Shown piece by piece: positions 49,216-60,496 of a DNA stretch of 64,000 bases (its first letter is position 1; each line of letters starts with the position of its first letter). The DNA comes from Inonotus obliquus (lineage: Eukaryota; Basidiomycota; Agaricomycetes; Hymenochaetales; Hymenochaetaceae): assembly GCA_032164295.1 (NCBI GenBank), contig JAJHTX010000008.1, positions 434,001-498,000 of the forward strand, read 5' to 3'. Below the pieces are notes generated by a model. The model was given only the letters and a program-made list of their open reading frames with translations, searched no databases and was not told the DNA's origin. A program made the position numbers and the translations under genes.

Positions 49216-49639
49216 GGTGTTCGAGGTGTCGTTGGTGGTTCTAGACTACTTGTGCTTTTCCAGCTGAGGCTCTCCTGTTGGATTCCTGCCTCTATTTATG
49301 CTTTTCCAACTCGTACCCTTCGTGACTCTGTTCTAGTCTTCCCCGGGTTCGCCGTGCTGCGGTTGCTGCGGTTTTCAATTGTCTTGCTGCGATCTGTGCT
49401 TCGCTGTCGCACTCTATTATTGTCGTGCTGCGGATTTCCCATATCCTGTCATTCGTGTACGAATTATCTTGCCCGTAGTCGCTTCGTAATAGTCCCGTGA
49501 TTCTTCGATGTATGTGCGCAGTTGACTTGGCATTCATAAATACCATAGGGGATTTCGGGTTGCATAATGTTGAATAGATACCATAGGGTGTGCATGTGTT
49601 GTCCTGTCAATAAATACCATAGAAGAATGAGTTGCATAG

Positions 49640-50656
49640 TTATGCTTCGTCATCTGTCGGCGCTAGATCGAATTCTTCTGTGTCATCGTGGGATCTCTTG
49701 CGACTATTGGATGTCTCGTCCTCGGGTTTCCGGGATTGTAGCTTCTGCGGATATTGATATACGTCCGTGAACCAGCTACTATCTTTAGGATGTAGTACTG
49801 CGCCTAGGGTGTATCTAAGGCGGTATTCCGCACTGTTGAGTGCCTGGAGGTAGTCCTCGTCGTAAGGCCAACAAATAGATTGGTCTAGTTTGTCCGGAGG
49901 GTTCTCCCATAATCCTTCCGCTGCTTCTTTCGCTTTGTTGCGGCGTTCCGTTTCTTCGTTCTCGATCAGTTTCCACGCCTCCAAGTAAGGTAAGTCTCGA
50001 TGAGGTGTGTCCCATGGGATAGATCTTCCTGGTGCCTTTGTTCGTTCCCATGTTTGTCTAAGAATGTTGATCGTAGAGTAGAAACGTCTCTTGAGTCGTG
50101 CATATTGAATTTGCTGCTGTGCGATGTACTCGATGTAGTCGCGTTCTTTGGCTGTAATACAGTGGATAAGCGACCATCGCATGACCTTGTGTTCGAATGC
50201 TTCTGTGAGCTCGACTCGATATGCGCAGATCCTTGTTGCTGCATAGAGTAATGCGACGCAATTGTTGGCTGTTTCCGTTTGTGACAACAGCAACGGTTGA
50301 TACGATAAAATCGCTGTGCTGAGATCTAGAGCATATGCGATGTAAGCGTCGTCATTGAGTCTTCTCACTGAATTGTAAGCTTCTGTAGTCATGGCAAACC
50401 AAGATCCCAAGAATATCGGTGGCATTAGCAGCATATTGTATCCCATGCCGCGTTGATGTGCCATGCTGATCTTGTCCATGAAATCGTCGAAATATCTGCC
50501 GACGTTCGAGGGTATGATGTCATCCCATAACATCTCGGTGTTCTCCCTGTCGTCTAGCTGTGGCCATTGATATTTGTCGGGTCGTGACTGTATGTCGACT
50601 TCTGTGACATTGAGTTGCGCATGCTGTACTTCTGCAAGTGTCTCGAGTAGTGGCAT
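49640..50656 (-). CDS. 338-aa accessory protein, copy B
   Basis: Intact and collinear with copy A. Only a Phe-to-Leu change in the hydrophobic patch and an Asp-to-Glu change near the C-terminus distinguish it, against about 13 silent changes. Confidence 0.65.
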   Translation of the reverse strand: MPLLETLAEVQHAQLNVTEVDIQSRPDKYQWPQLDDRENTEMLWDDIIPSNVGRYFDDFMDKISMAHQRGMGYNMLLMPPIFLGSWFAMTTEAYNSVRRLNDDAYIAYALDLSTAILSYQPLLLSQTETANNCVALLYAATRICAYRVELTEAFEHKVMRWSLIHCITAKERDYIEYIAQQQIQYARLKRRFYSTINILRQTWERTKAPGRSIPWDTPHRDLPYLEAWKLIENEETERRNKAKEAAEGLWENPPDKLDQSICWPYDEDYLQALNSAEYRLRYTLGAVLHPKDSSWFTDVYQYPQKLQSRKPEDETSNSRKRSHDDTEEFDLAPTDDEA

Positions 50657-50968
50657 TTCGAAATGTAGACTTGTTTCTTGTCGAATGAGAGTTGTTTCTG
50701 GCGTTGGTGCCGTTCATCGGTCGTTACTGCTTGTTCTTATAGCTTTGTGTCGTTACTGCGTATGACTGGGTGATCGGTCCAGTTGTTTTCGATATGACTT
50801 GACCTCTACTGCGTATACTGTGCCGCAGTGTCTCTCGTTCGTTCGTGACTGTTCATGACTTGTCGTGACTTCGTAAATTCTCAAGCATTGCTGCGAGAAT
50901 GTCATCATCTGCCGCGATCTGCTGTGATCAGCTGCGGATGAGTACTACTTGCTGTGCCGCAGGTATGC

Positions 50969-53900
50969 CTACTGCGGGCGTAGTCGTCTGCTGCTGCGCG
51001 TAGTCCTTCCTCGACTGCGCATGCTGCGTTGACTGTCTTCTGATACTGTACTTTCGGTATCAGTATCACCTTCTGAGTCTGACGTCGATCCTTCTGATCC
51101 GTCGGAGGATTCTTCCGTGTCCTCGTGACTCGTTTGTTTCCTATTCCGGCGCCTCGTGGATAACCATTGCGTAAGGTTCCGTGGCTTCTGCGCCTGAGGG
51201 TACTTCTTGTGGAAGTCCTCAACTAGCTTGTACGTGTGCTTCAGGTTCTCCAGCGGTTCCCATGTTGTTTCTGCATAGCCTTTCCATCTGACTAGGTATT
51301 GCACCTTGCTGCGCCGCAGTCTGGTATCTTGCACTGCTTCGACTTCGTATTCGGCTGCGCCTTCCACTTCTACTGGTGGTGGTTCCGTAAGTTGCTTACG
51401 TCCTGGGAATTCTTTCCGCTTGTATGGCTTCAATAGACTCGCATGAAATACTGGGTGAATTGCCATCGTTTCAGGAAGTTTCAGTCGAAATGAAACCTTC
51501 CCCACGGCCTTGTCGACTTTATAAGGCCCTGCCCATTTCATGGCTAGTTTCTTCGTCGGTTCGAGTCTTGCTAAGTTCTTCATATCCAACATCACTTCGT
51601 CTCCAGGTCGATAATCTGGTAGCTTCCCTCGATGTAAGTCTGCATATAACTTCATCGCTTCGTTAGCCTGCTTAATGCTTGCATAGGCTTGTCGCTGCGC
51701 TTGTTGAAGCTCCTCTCGGTAATCTTGTGCTTCTGGGACGTTGCTTTCGTCGTGACTGGCAAAGTCAGTTGTTGGATTCCATCCGTACAACGTGTAGAAT
51801 GGTGATTGACGTGTTGCTGAATGCTGTCTGTTGTTATAGGCGAATTCTGCGAGATCCAAGTAATGTGCCCAATCTGTCTGTCGGTAGGACACATAGCAGC
51901 GTAAGTACTGTTCCATCGTTTGGTTCAGTCGCTCTGTTTGACCATCGGTTTGTGGGTGATACGCGGTGCTAGTTTTCCAATCGATTTCGAGGAGTCGGCA
52001 GAACTCCTTCAAAAACTGCGCCGTGAAGTTGCTTCCTCTGTCGGAGAGTACAACCTTTGGGGTCCCATAATGCTTGAAGATGTTTTGGATGAACATCTGT
52101 GCAATGCGTTTGGCATTCGGTACACCCGTCGTAGGGATGAACCTCCCCATCTTGGTAAGTCTATCCACAACAACCAATATGGTGTCATATCCCTCGGTAC
52201 TGACTGGTAGGTCTGTAACCAGGTCACAGGAAATGGCTTCCCATGGCCTTTCAGGTGGGGATATCGGTTGAATCGGTGGCTCGCGATTTTGCCGAAGAGG
52301 CTTTGATCGCTGACATGCGTCGCAAGTTGTTACGTAGTCTCGGACGTCCGATCGAAGGTTTGGCCAATAGTATCGTCTCTCCAGAAGCTCAGTGGTTTTG
52401 GCTACTCCGGGATGGCCTGCAGTTGTGTGGTCATGGTGCCTTCGCATTAGTAGACTTCGTAGGTTGGCGTTCGGCGGGATCCATAACTTTCCATCTACAT
52501 AACGAGTTCCATCCGTGTAGGTGTGGCTTCTGTCTTTCGTATTCCGTATGACGTTCCATTCGGTTTGTGCCTCCTTCGTCGCATAGTCCTTTCGAATAGT
52601 TCGAAGTATCGGGTCCGTGATCCTGACTGACGTAGTTTTCAACTCGTATAGTCCTGCGACTTCCGTTCGTTTCAACGTTTGCTGCTGTATGCGGTCTGCT
52701 GGTAGCATAGTGATCTTCTCTGTGTCTTTGCCGATTTCGTAATCGGTTCGCCTTGATAGTGCGTCGGCTTTGTTCTCCTTGCCTGGCCAATGTATCATCT
52801 TGAAGTTAAACTGGGATAGCTTTAGCATCCATCGTTTCAGCTTCTCAGATAGGTTCTGTCCTGTCATGAACCATTGCAGGTTCTTGTGATCCGTTCGAAT
52901 GATAAAAGGATGTTTCGTTCCTTCGAGCAAGTGTCTCCATTCGTTGAGTGAATGAACAATTGCGAACATCTCTTTTTCGTGAACTGGCCAGTTGAGTTGT
53001 GCTCCTGACAACTGCTTCGACATTGTGGCTAACGGTCGTAGTTCGCCCTTGTCGTCTTCTTGTTGGAGTAAAGCTCCGATCGCAAATTTCGATGCATCTG
53101 TCTCGAGGATGAATGGTTTATCGTGGTTCGGATAACCTAGCGTTATTTCTGTCTGAAACGCTTGCTTGATGTCCTCGAATGCTTGCTGACATTCAGTTGT
53201 CCATACGAACTTCCTATCCTTCTTGGTGAGTTCGTTAATCGGGTGTATGCGCTCTGCATAGTTCTTCACGAATCTTCGATAGAAGTTGCAAAATCCTTGG
53301 AACTTCCTGATCTCCCGTTTCGTCGTTGGTGTAGGCCATTCTGCGATTGCTTTGAGTTTGTACGGGTCCATTTGTACTCCCTTGTCGCCCACTATGAAGC
53401 CTAGGTAGTCTAGCTTCTTCTGTAGGAAATGGCACTTCTCGATCTTCAAGTAGATATCGAGTTCTCGGCATTTCTTCAAGACTGCTCGTAGGAGTTTCCA
53501 GTGTTCCTCCTCAGTCTTTGCCTTTCCGATGATGTCGTCCAGGTAGATAAGTATCTCCTGACTTCGTAGCCATTGCTCAAAGTTGTCGTTCATGAATCGT
53601 TGGAATATTGCGGGTGAGTTCTTCATTCCGAACATCATAACGAGTGGCTTGTAAATTGCGTTGCCGACTCGGAATGCCGCTTTCCATTCGTCTCCTTCCT
53701 TGATACGCAAGTTGTGGTATCCGGATCGCATGTCCAATGTGAAGAAGTAATTGTTGCCTGCCAACTTGTCTGGTAACCCATTCATGATTGGAATCGGGTA
53801 CGGGTCTGGTATCGTGATTTGGTTTATCGCTCGATAGTCCGTTACGACTCTTGCCCCTCCGTCCTTCTTTCCAACAAAGAATACGGGTGATGCTACTGGG

Positions 53901-56320
53901 CATGGTTCGTGTGGTTCGACCTTGGTAATCCATCCTTTCTTCATCAGCTCATCTACGTGGTTGTCCAGTGCTTCCTGTTCGACTGGCGTGAGCTTGATAA
54001 TAGGTCGTGGTTTCGGTAACGGTTCCTTCTCATCGAGGTGTATGACCATGTCATACTTCGTATGTCTCGGTAGTCGTCTTGCCCTGTCTGGATCGAATAC
54101 TTCTGCATAGTCTGCTATCTGCCTTGGTAGCAGTTTGCGCCAATCTCGTTTCTGCGTGTCTAGCAATCCCTCTGCTGCTGCTTTCTGCTGCGAGTATTGC
54201 TGCGCTACTGAGCTAACCTTGTTCAATGGTTGCTTCTCTTGGCGATGCTGTCGATTCGTATTTGGTGACCAATTTCGTTTGATCTCAAACATTTCTGCGA
54301 GATCCTCCTTCTGCAGTAAGGGTTTTGATTTACCTCGAGCCTCGGTGGCGAGATACGCTATTCGTTGTTGAATAGGTGATGGTTCGTTGGTTACCATACG
54401 TTCGATATGCATTTCTTCTTGAGGTTGGGTTCCTCCTGGTTCTTGCAGTTCGTCCATAACTTCGTCTTGATCCGTGTGCTCCCACCTTGTTCGTTTCGGT
54501 GCGGGGCTTCGTGTTCGTGTACTTCCTGTACTATCGATAGACTGTCTTCGCCGATGTCCTAGTATCGGTTTGTCTTCGAATCGTTCCTTTCGTGGCATAA
54601 TCCATGTGCCTTTCGGATCGAAGTTTCCTACGGCTTCTTCTCCTTCTCGAAGATAACCTTTCCAGTACTTGAATGTAGGGTCTTCCTTGACTACTCGTGG
54701 TTTCGTTGTCTTCCGTTCGACTGACGGTGATTCTTGTCTTCGCTTTCCTAGCGATGTCGTACTCGGTTGCAAGGGCTTATTGCGACTGCCTTGACTCTGT
54801 ACTCGTGTGTCCGGTCTTTCTGCCTGTTCATTCCCGAATCTTGATATAGGCGATCTTGATTCGTCTTCGGGCCTTATTGGTACTGCCCAGTCTTGTCGAG
54901 TCTTATTGCCAATGCTCTGACTAGACTGCAAAGTCTTATTGGCGCTGCTTTGTCTTGGTGCGTTCGACGTTCGTTCACCTTCTGGTGTTCGTGCTCTCTT
55001 CCTTGGAGCATTGCTAAATTGACTTCCTGATCGTGGTCTAATTCTTGGTGGTGAAACGTTCCTTGTTTCGTTTCTCGTCGATCGGCTTTCGCTTCGGTTT
55101 CTGCCTTCTCTAGGGCGGTCGTCCCTTTGCCTTTCCTTCGTGTTGAGGTCTGGCCTAATCCATATTCCACTATCGTTGTCGCTATCGCTGTCGGTTTCTG
55201 AGTTGTCAGATGAGCCGGATCCAGGACTCTTCGTAGCTTTAGCTTTCGTCTTCCTGCCATAGGCTGTCTTGCGCGTAACAGGTGATTTACTATCCAACGG
55301 CAACGTCTTATTGGTACTGCGTTGACTGTTCAAGGGCTTATTGCCAATGCCTTGTTGTTTCGGTCGTTGATCGTCTCGACTCTTCCAGGTCTTATTGCGA
55401 CTGCCTTGTGCCTGCTTGGTCTTATTGCTACTGCCATGCTGCGATCGTTGATCTACTTGTGGAACCTTTCGTTTCTCTGTCTTGTATAGAGCTTTCGATG
55501 TCTTCGTGCCTTCGTCTTGGGTAATGGCTCTTTCATTCCCGTACCAGGATGGTCGCTCCTGACTAGTCGCCTCTCCTATTCGATTGGGCCTAGCTTTCCT
55601 TCGTTGTTCGCGATTACAACTGTTCTCCTGATCGTCTACCGATTTGCGCTTGTCGGTTACCAGATTTCCCTTTGGTCCGTTGACGCTTGGGTCGTTTCGT
55701 GTAGCCTTATTGCCATTGCTACTCTGGCTCGATCGTAAGGTCTTATTGACTCTGCCTTTCGTAGTCTTATTGCCATTGCTACCCCGCCGTTCGGTCTTAT
55801 TGGTGCTGCCTGAACGCGGTGAGGGCTTATTGGTTCTGCCTCTATGATTACGGTTTGTACTTTTCCGTTTTCGTTTCCGTTTCTTGCTTGTCGACTCTGC
55901 TCGAACGATACTGAGCTCGAATGGTATCGTTTGTCCATTTCCTTCCATGACTTGTTCCTTCCAATCGATGATCGGGTTGGCCTTGCCCAAATAATCGATG
56001 CCTAGTATGATCTGATCCGTTCCCGTATGTGCGACTGCCAGAGTTTGACCGATGGGCTTGATTCCGTCAAATATAAGTGCGTCCACTTCGTACTTGATTG
56101 CTCCTTTTCGGTTTGCTGTTCCATCTGCATTTCGCAACGGTCTAGGTTGTGATAGCGTTCGTCTTGGTAAGTCGTGCTTCCGTACTAACTCCGGATGAAT
56201 AGTACTGCATGTTGCTCCTGAGTCGATAAGTGCTTTGACTGCTAAGGTTTGCGTTCCCACAAGAATCCTGATAGGCAATCTTGGGTGTAATGCATATGTC
56301 GGTAATCCTTTACTGTACAT
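50969..56320 (-). CDS. pol: Pol polyprotein, copy B
   Basis: 1783 codons, with the same protease, NKT-rich spacer, reverse transcriptase, RNase H, integrase and chromodomain order as copy A and all catalytic motifs intact. Differences are concentrated in the protease-RT spacer and the extreme C-terminus, where copy B ends five residues later (RLRPQ). The RT, integrase and chromodomain are nearly unchanged. Confidence 0.95.
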   Translation of the reverse strand: MYSKGLPTYALHPRLPIRILVGTQTLAVKALIDSGATCSTIHPELVRKHDLPRRTLSQPRPLRNADGTANRKGAIKYEVDALIFDGIKPIGQTLAVAHTGTDQIILGIDYLGKANPIIDWKEQVMEGNGQTIPFELSIVRAESTSKKRKRKRKSTNRNHRGRTNKPSPRSGSTNKTERRGSNGNKTTKGRVNKTLRSSQSSNGNKATRNDPSVNGPKGNLVTDKRKSVDDQENSCNREQRRKARPNRIGEATSQERPSWYGNERAITQDEGTKTSKALYKTEKRKVPQVDQRSQHGSSNKTKQAQGSRNKTWKSRDDQRPKQQGIGNKPLNSQRSTNKTLPLDSKSPVTRKTAYGRKTKAKATKSPGSGSSDNSETDSDSDNDSGIWIRPDLNTKERQRDDRPREGRNRSESRSTRNETRNVSPPRIRPRSGSQFSNAPRKRARTPEGERTSNAPRQSSANKTLQSSQSIGNKTRQDWAVPIRPEDESRSPISRFGNEQAERPDTRVQSQGSRNKPLQPSTTSLGKRRQESPSVERKTTKPRVVKEDPTFKYWKGYLREGEEAVGNFDPKGTWIMPRKERFEDKPILGHRRRQSIDSTGSTRTRSPAPKRTRWEHTDQDEVMDELQEPGGTQPQEEMHIERMVTNEPSPIQQRIAYLATEARGKSKPLLQKEDLAEMFEIKRNWSPNTNRQHRQEKQPLNKVSSVAQQYSQQKAAAEGLLDTQKRDWRKLLPRQIADYAEVFDPDRARRLPRHTKYDMVIHLDEKEPLPKPRPIIKLTPVEQEALDNHVDELMKKGWITKVEPHEPCPVASPVFFVGKKDGGARVVTDYRAINQITIPDPYPIPIMNGLPDKLAGNNYFFTLDMRSGYHNLRIKEGDEWKAAFRVGNAIYKPLVMMFGMKNSPAIFQRFMNDNFEQWLRSQEILIYLDDIIGKAKTEEEHWKLLRAVLKKCRELDIYLKIEKCHFLQKKLDYLGFIVGDKGVQMDPYKLKAIAEWPTPTTKREIRKFQGFCNFYRRFVKNYAERIHPINELTKKDRKFVWTTECQQAFEDIKQAFQTEITLGYPNHDKPFILETDASKFAIGALLQQEDDKGELRPLATMSKQLSGAQLNWPVHEKEMFAIVHSLNEWRHLLEGTKHPFIIRTDHKNLQWFMTGQNLSEKLKRWMLKLSQFNFKMIHWPGKENKADALSRRTDYEIGKDTEKITMLPADRIQQQTLKRTEVAGLYELKTTSVRITDPILRTIRKDYATKEAQTEWNVIRNTKDRSHTYTDGTRYVDGKLWIPPNANLRSLLMRRHHDHTTAGHPGVAKTTELLERRYYWPNLRSDVRDYVTTCDACQRSKPLRQNREPPIQPISPPERPWEAISCDLVTDLPVSTEGYDTILVVVDRLTKMGRFIPTTGVPNAKRIAQMFIQNIFKHYGTPKVVLSDRGSNFTAQFLKEFCRLLEIDWKTSTAYHPQTDGQTERLNQTMEQYLRCYVSYRQTDWAHYLDLAEFAYNNRQHSATRQSPFYTLYGWNPTTDFASHDESNVPEAQDYREELQQAQRQAYASIKQANEAMKLYADLHRGKLPDYRPGDEVMLDMKNLARLEPTKKLAMKWAGPYKVDKAVGKVSFRLKLPETMAIHPVFHASLLKPYKRKEFPGRKQLTEPPPVEVEGAAEYEVEAVQDTRLRRSKVQYLVRWKGYAETTWEPLENLKHTYKLVEDFHKKYPQAQKPRNLTQWLSTRRRNRKQTSHEDTEESSDGSEGSTSDSEGDTDTESTVSEDSQRSMRSRGRTTRSSRRLRPQ

Positions 56321-56370
56321 TTCTTCGCAATCCTTCTTACCCTCTCGCTTCGCAGTCTTGAGCGGAGGTG

Positions 56371-57486
56371 CTAGTCTTTTCCCTGACCTTGTGCCTTAGC
56401 CTTTCCTTTGTTAGGCTTCTGGTCGCGTGGTTTGGGATTGACGTTTCGCTTGTTCGTATGATCGTCGTCTTCTTCTTCCTCGGATTCGGCTTCTTGAATT
56501 CTCGCGTGCATGGTTCTTCTATTCTTCTTGTGATGCTTCGACGATCTTCCACGTGCTCCTTTAGACGTGTTTGGTCGACGATGTTGGCGGTGATTACCTA
56601 GTGCTCCTTTAGACGTAGGTGATCTTCTCGGTTCGGGGCATTTGCTTGCATAGTGACCCTGTCTTCCGCAATTATAACATCCTGATGATCCCTTCTTCGG
56701 CAAGCCTCGGATTGCATCGATGTCCATTGCGTTTGGATCTCTTTCTAGTCTTGTAGGCTGCTCGTACCTCGGTTGTCCATGAAATGAATACCGTGGTTGA
56801 TATGTTCCTTGCGTGAGCTGAGCCTTTGTCTTGTTCATGACTGCATATTGCTCCGTTATTGCCATCCATTCTTCATAACTGAATTTCGTGAATGCTTCCA
56901 TGTCGTGTGCGAGTACGCGATTGATAAGCCATTGATCCAATCCTTTGATGTAGCAGTGCTTGATCGTATTCTCGTCCACTGTGCTTGCAATCTTTGTTCG
57001 CAGTTGCCTGAACGCGTGATTGTAACTCTCGATAGGTTTGCTGGCCTGTTTGATATTGAATATCTTGTTCAGGGCCTCGAGTTCTTGTGGAACGGTTTTG
57101 CCTGCTTTGGTACGAATGAATTGAATCATATCCCTGAGTGATGCGAACATAGCGGTAGGAGGTTTCGCAACCGCTCCTGCTGCATCTACGACGGTAGGTA
57201 AGCTCTTGAGTGCTCCGGTGGTAGCGTCGAATGATACGGTGAGTTGCTTTTCGAGGAACCAATTGAATGCATCTCCCTCGATAGCTAGGAATAGCGCGTT
57301 CGCAATTTCCTTCTCGTCCTTAATTCCGTTTGACACTAATTTCGCCACACCCCTGTCTACCCATTGATCGATACTTTCGTCTCGTGCGCCTAGAAACTTT
57401 GGTAGTTTGATCGACAATCTTGCCATTCGACTGGTAAGCTCATTGATCCGAGCTTGTAGTTGATCTGGTGTTGGAGGTGTTGCCAT
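56371..57486 (-). CDS. gag: Gag-like protein with zinc knuckle, copy B
   Basis: 371 aa, with Ser/Gly, Gly/Ser and Arg/Lys changes relative to copy A. The CCHC knuckle and the terminal slippery codons are preserved. Confidence 0.9.
   Translation of the reverse strand: MATPPTPDQLQARINELTSRMARLSIKLPKFLGARDESIDQWVDRGVAKLVSNGIKDEKEIANALFLAIEGDAFNWFLEKQLTVSFDATTGALKSLPTVVDAAGAVAKPPTAMFASLRDMIQFIRTKAGKTVPQELEALNKIFNIKQASKPIESYNHAFRQLRTKIASTVDENTIKHCYIKGLDQWLINRVLAHDMEAFTKFSYEEWMAITEQYAVMNKTKAQLTQGTYQPRYSFHGQPRYEQPTRLERDPNAMDIDAIRGLPKKGSSGCYNCGRQGHYASKCPEPRRSPTSKGALGNHRQHRRPNTSKGARGRSSKHHKKNRRTMHARIQEAESEEEEDDDHTNKRNVNPKPRDQKPNKGKAKAQGQGKD
56377..56383 (-). promoter_or_regulatory. -1 frameshift heptamer GGGAAAA, copy B
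   Basis: Same G GGA AAA in the gag register, followed by GAC and the stop, as in copy A. Confidence 0.8.
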
Positions 57487-58321
57487 TGTCGGTAAATGCT
57501 ACTACGCGAGGTGGTCTGATCGGTAATAGAGTTGTCTCGAATGTTTCGACGATTGGTACGCTTGTCTGTACGCCGCTTGATACTGTCGCGGGTTCTTCTT
57601 CCAATGTCAAGTTACGGATCCTTGTCAAGACTTCTTCGATCTGTTCACGTGGAATGAAGGTGAACTGTTCGATGTGCGTTTCGCCTGAGTCTATCGATTC
57701 GTTACTTTCCAATGACCTTTGGATTTCGTTGCGTGTCTCTCGAATGCGTTGAGTTGTTTCGATGTGTTCTCTCTGGATGTTTCCGATTAACTCTGTGAGT
57801 TGTTGGTACTGGTTGTCGAGCTTCTTGTTCTGCTCTTCTAGCTGGTTTGTTCTATCGACGAGTCCGTTGATTAACGTTCGTTCAACGAAGAATCGGTGTC
57901 TCGTTGATTGCTCGAATTCCTCGAGATCCTTGGCTAGTCCAGATACTGTAACTCCTTCTCCTGTAGCGGTTTGCTCTTCCTGGAGATTAGACCTCTGTAA
58001 GTTTGCTGGCGTGCTTCCTGCGATAACGTTGTCTTGGAGTCCTTCGACGGCTGCTATAATTCTTCTCGTTAAGAATTTGATTTCGTCGATTTCGATTTGA
58101 CGTTGTTCCTCGTGGATCTCCAATAACTCTTGTCTGTTGTGTTGTGCGATCACTTGTCTTTCGAGTGTCGCAATCCTTGCTAGGGTTTCGTATTCCCTTG
58201 TCAACTCTCGTGCTTGTCTTGCGTTTCGATTGTTGCCTCGACGTTCTGGCTGTTCTTGTGTGTCGTTGCGTGGACCTCTTGGTAGGTTGCTTCGACCGTT
58301 ACTTCGTCGTTGATGTTGCAT
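57440..58321 (-). CDS. 293-aa coiled-coil ORF upstream of gag, copy B
   Basis: Intact; three residue changes from copy A (Arg/Gln, Gln/His, Asp/Asn) against roughly 17 silent changes. Overlaps gag by 47 nt as in copy A. Confidence 0.65.
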   Translation of the reverse strand: MQHQRRSNGRSNLPRGPRNDTQEQPERRGNNRNARQARELTREYETLARIATLERQVIAQHNRQELLEIHEEQRQIEIDEIKFLTRRIIAAVEGLQDNVIAGSTPANLQRSNLQEEQTATGEGVTVSGLAKDLEEFEQSTRHRFFVERTLINGLVDRTNQLEEQNKKLDNQYQQLTELIGNIQREHIETTQRIRETRNEIQRSLESNESIDSGETHIEQFTFIPREQIEEVLTRIRNLTLEEEPATVSSGVQTSVPIVETFETTLLPIRPPRVVAFTDNGNTSNTRSTTSSDQ

Positions 58322-58547
58322 ATATCGATAAGCGAATTGGCTTCCTTAGTTGACTTCGTATCCTTCCTGGATAATGTTCTTCGTAGTCGTCAGATTCTTT
58401 TCTCCTCCTGTAAGCCCAGGTTTCCTTCTGAATCAATCTTCAACTAGCTACGAGTCAGTCGACTTCCGATGAAGGTGACTCTAGTAGACTTGTACTCGAT
58501 TCAATGTGCGATGGGACACTTGATCGTATATCGTATCGGTGATGATT

Positions 58548-58751
58548 TCACTGTAGCTCGACTACGTATGTAGGAACTGCAGGTAATGGTTCTTCGACGA
58601 GTGGCTGGCAATTACAACTGCTCGAGTCGAAGTTGGGTGAATACAACTGATACTCTTCCTGACTAACGTTTGCTACGCAAGCCCAGTAAAGAATAACAGT
58701 GGCTAATTTGATAATGATGTGAGTAATTTGTAGAACGGTAGTGACGTGCAC
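58548..58751 (-). CDS. 67-aa hydrophobic leader ORF, copy B
   Basis: Identical to the copy A ORF, although flanking leader sequence differs at several positions. Confidence 0.35.
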   Translation of the reverse strand: MHVTTVLQITHIIIKLATVILYWACVANVSQEEYQLYSPNFDSSSCNCQPLVEEPLPAVPTYVVELQ

Positions 58752-58862
58752 CTTTCACTAGCGTTAGACGCTGTTGGTTATTACACTCCCAATTGCGAGT
58801 GGATCTTCTTTCTTCGTATGTTAGAAAGCGATAACACTGATCTACTGAGATTCCCGAAGGAG

Positions 58863-58877
58863 ATCTTTCTTTCGATC
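58863..58877 (-). promoter_or_regulatory. Self-complementary primer-binding site, copy B
   Basis: Sense GATCGAAAGAAAGAT, three bases from the 5' LTR, perfectly complementary to the predicted RNA start at 59355-59341. The three spacer bases differ from copy A (TTT instead of TTC) while all 15 paired bases are kept. Confidence 0.85.
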
Positions 58878-59340
58878 AAATGTTAGAAAACGCTCGCCCT
58901 AATGGGACTATACAGTAACCACAATAGGACGGTCCGGTTGGTTACGGGTTCGGCGATGCTTTTCTAAAGGTTTCCGGAGCCTACTCGGTTTTCACAAGCA
59001 GGGCAGATTCCTAAGTATACTAGGCGTTGCCTCAAACGTTCACTAGGTTGTTTCACCAGTGTTACGGGTTCGACGGTGCTATTCCAAGGGTTTCCGGAGC
59101 CTCGATGGGGCAGATTCCCAAGTGTACTAAGCGTTGTCTCGGACGCTCACTTTTGGCTAATCAAGTCGGGCCTCAACCTCATTGACAGACTAGTAGGACA
59201 GTGTCGACTGCCGTTCGTAAGCTTCCCTAGTCGGTGGACGACTAATCAATCGTTCCACGCCGTAGAGTAAGAGAGGTTAAGCAGATTAGGTGGTCTTCAG
59301 ATTAGAAGCTAGATGCCTAAGAGGACTCGATGTACAAGAT

Positions 59341-59355
59341 GATCGAAAGAAAGAT
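59341..59355 (-). promoter_or_regulatory. Predicted RNA 5' end / self-primer, copy B
   Basis: Sense ATCTTTCTTTCGATC, 34 nt below the TATA box at 59389-59382; pairs with the site at 58877-58863. Confidence 0.8.
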
Positions 59356-59719
59356 GGGGAGCTACGGTCTAAGTCTACAACTATTTATACCTTTTCCTCC
59401 TGTTGTGGACAGACCACTTCCTACGCTCCGTAGTTCCTACTCTCGATCTGATTCGTTATTCTAGCTTCCAAACTCGTCTGGTATTCCCATTGTTCTGCTG
59501 CGGATTGACTCATCGACTGCGCCCTGTGCAAGGCGATGACTCGGCGTTGACTCATCTTGACTTGAACTGAATTGAAACCTATGCTCGGGGTCGGCCTTGT
59601 GCTGCGCCCTGTGCATAGAGTGAGTCAATGAGTGAGTCATTGAATGCGTGTTCGTATGCCATTGGTTTTGCATGGCTGCGCCGTAGTTAAAGTTCGCTCG
59701 TCCGCAGTTGCTCGTGCAT

Positions 59720-60496
59720 TCAAGGAATTCCGTCGGGGTTCCGTTGTATAGCATCTGGGGCTATGAAGGCTGTGATTTGCTTGTCGCCTCGGGACTCTTG
59801 TTCGGGGCCGTCAAGTGTGATTCGACATCGGATATCATCGTGGGGAAACCAAGGTGGTTTAACGTATGTGCCTATGGCGATGAGTAGCCGTACACTTCGT
59901 CGAGTATCGTTCGAAGGTATTCTCCAGCCTAGGTATAGGTCTCCTTGTAGTCGAATAGCTTTGCAGTATGCCCATAGTTCCCTGAGTGTGTTTGCAACCC
60001 ATGCCGCTGTTATCGGTGATCGGCGGTTCGTAACATAGTCTGCACTGATCTCCACGAATGTGCTTGGGCACTCGAGTGCTAATATATCGTGGATTCCTAC
60101 TATTGTCCAGTGCGTCTTTGGTTGCATGCCTATTGCCGTATCCATTGCTATTGTTGACCTCGTGCGATTTCGAACGACCTCCGGGGGATTGTGGTATTCT
60201 CGATAAGCTGTTGCTCGTTCGCTGGACACATGATATGTCAACATGCCCGTTGCCTCCCGTAGTATTATCTTGTGTAGGTCTTCGATGATCTGTCGCACTC
60301 TTCTGCATTTATAGCAAGCCGTTGGGGGTTGCTGTACTTGCTGCATCGTTTGCGAAGGTTTAGTGTGATCGTCGGGATTAGCGTTGCTAGCCGATGCTTC
60401 TTGATCGTCGGCTTCGGATTGTATTAGATTCGCGTGTTCTCCGCTTCTCGCTGTCGATCCTGATCGTCTCCGGCCAGTGAAATTAACCGGTCCCAT
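59720..60496 (-). CDS. LTR-encoded 258-aa ORF (copy B, 5' LTR)
   Basis: Identical translation to 47243-48019. Confidence 0.5.
   Translation of the reverse strand: MGPVNFTGRRRSGSTARSGEHANLIQSEADDQEASASNANPDDHTKPSQTMQQVQQPPTACYKCRRVRQIIEDLHKIILREATGMLTYHVSSERATAYREYHNPPEVVRNRTRSTIAMDTAIGMQPKTHWTIVGIHDILALECPSTFVEISADYVTNRRSPITAAWVANTLRELWAYCKAIRLQGDLYLGWRIPSNDTRRSVRLLIAIGTYVKPPWFPHDDIRCRITLDGPEQESRGDKQITAFIAPDAIQRNPDGIP

Noticed and set aside
49292..49546. 84-aa minus-strand ORF between the 338-aa and 254-aa ORFs of copy B
   Set aside because: In copy A a single base change makes a stop after 65 codons, so it is not conserved like the neighbouring ORFs.
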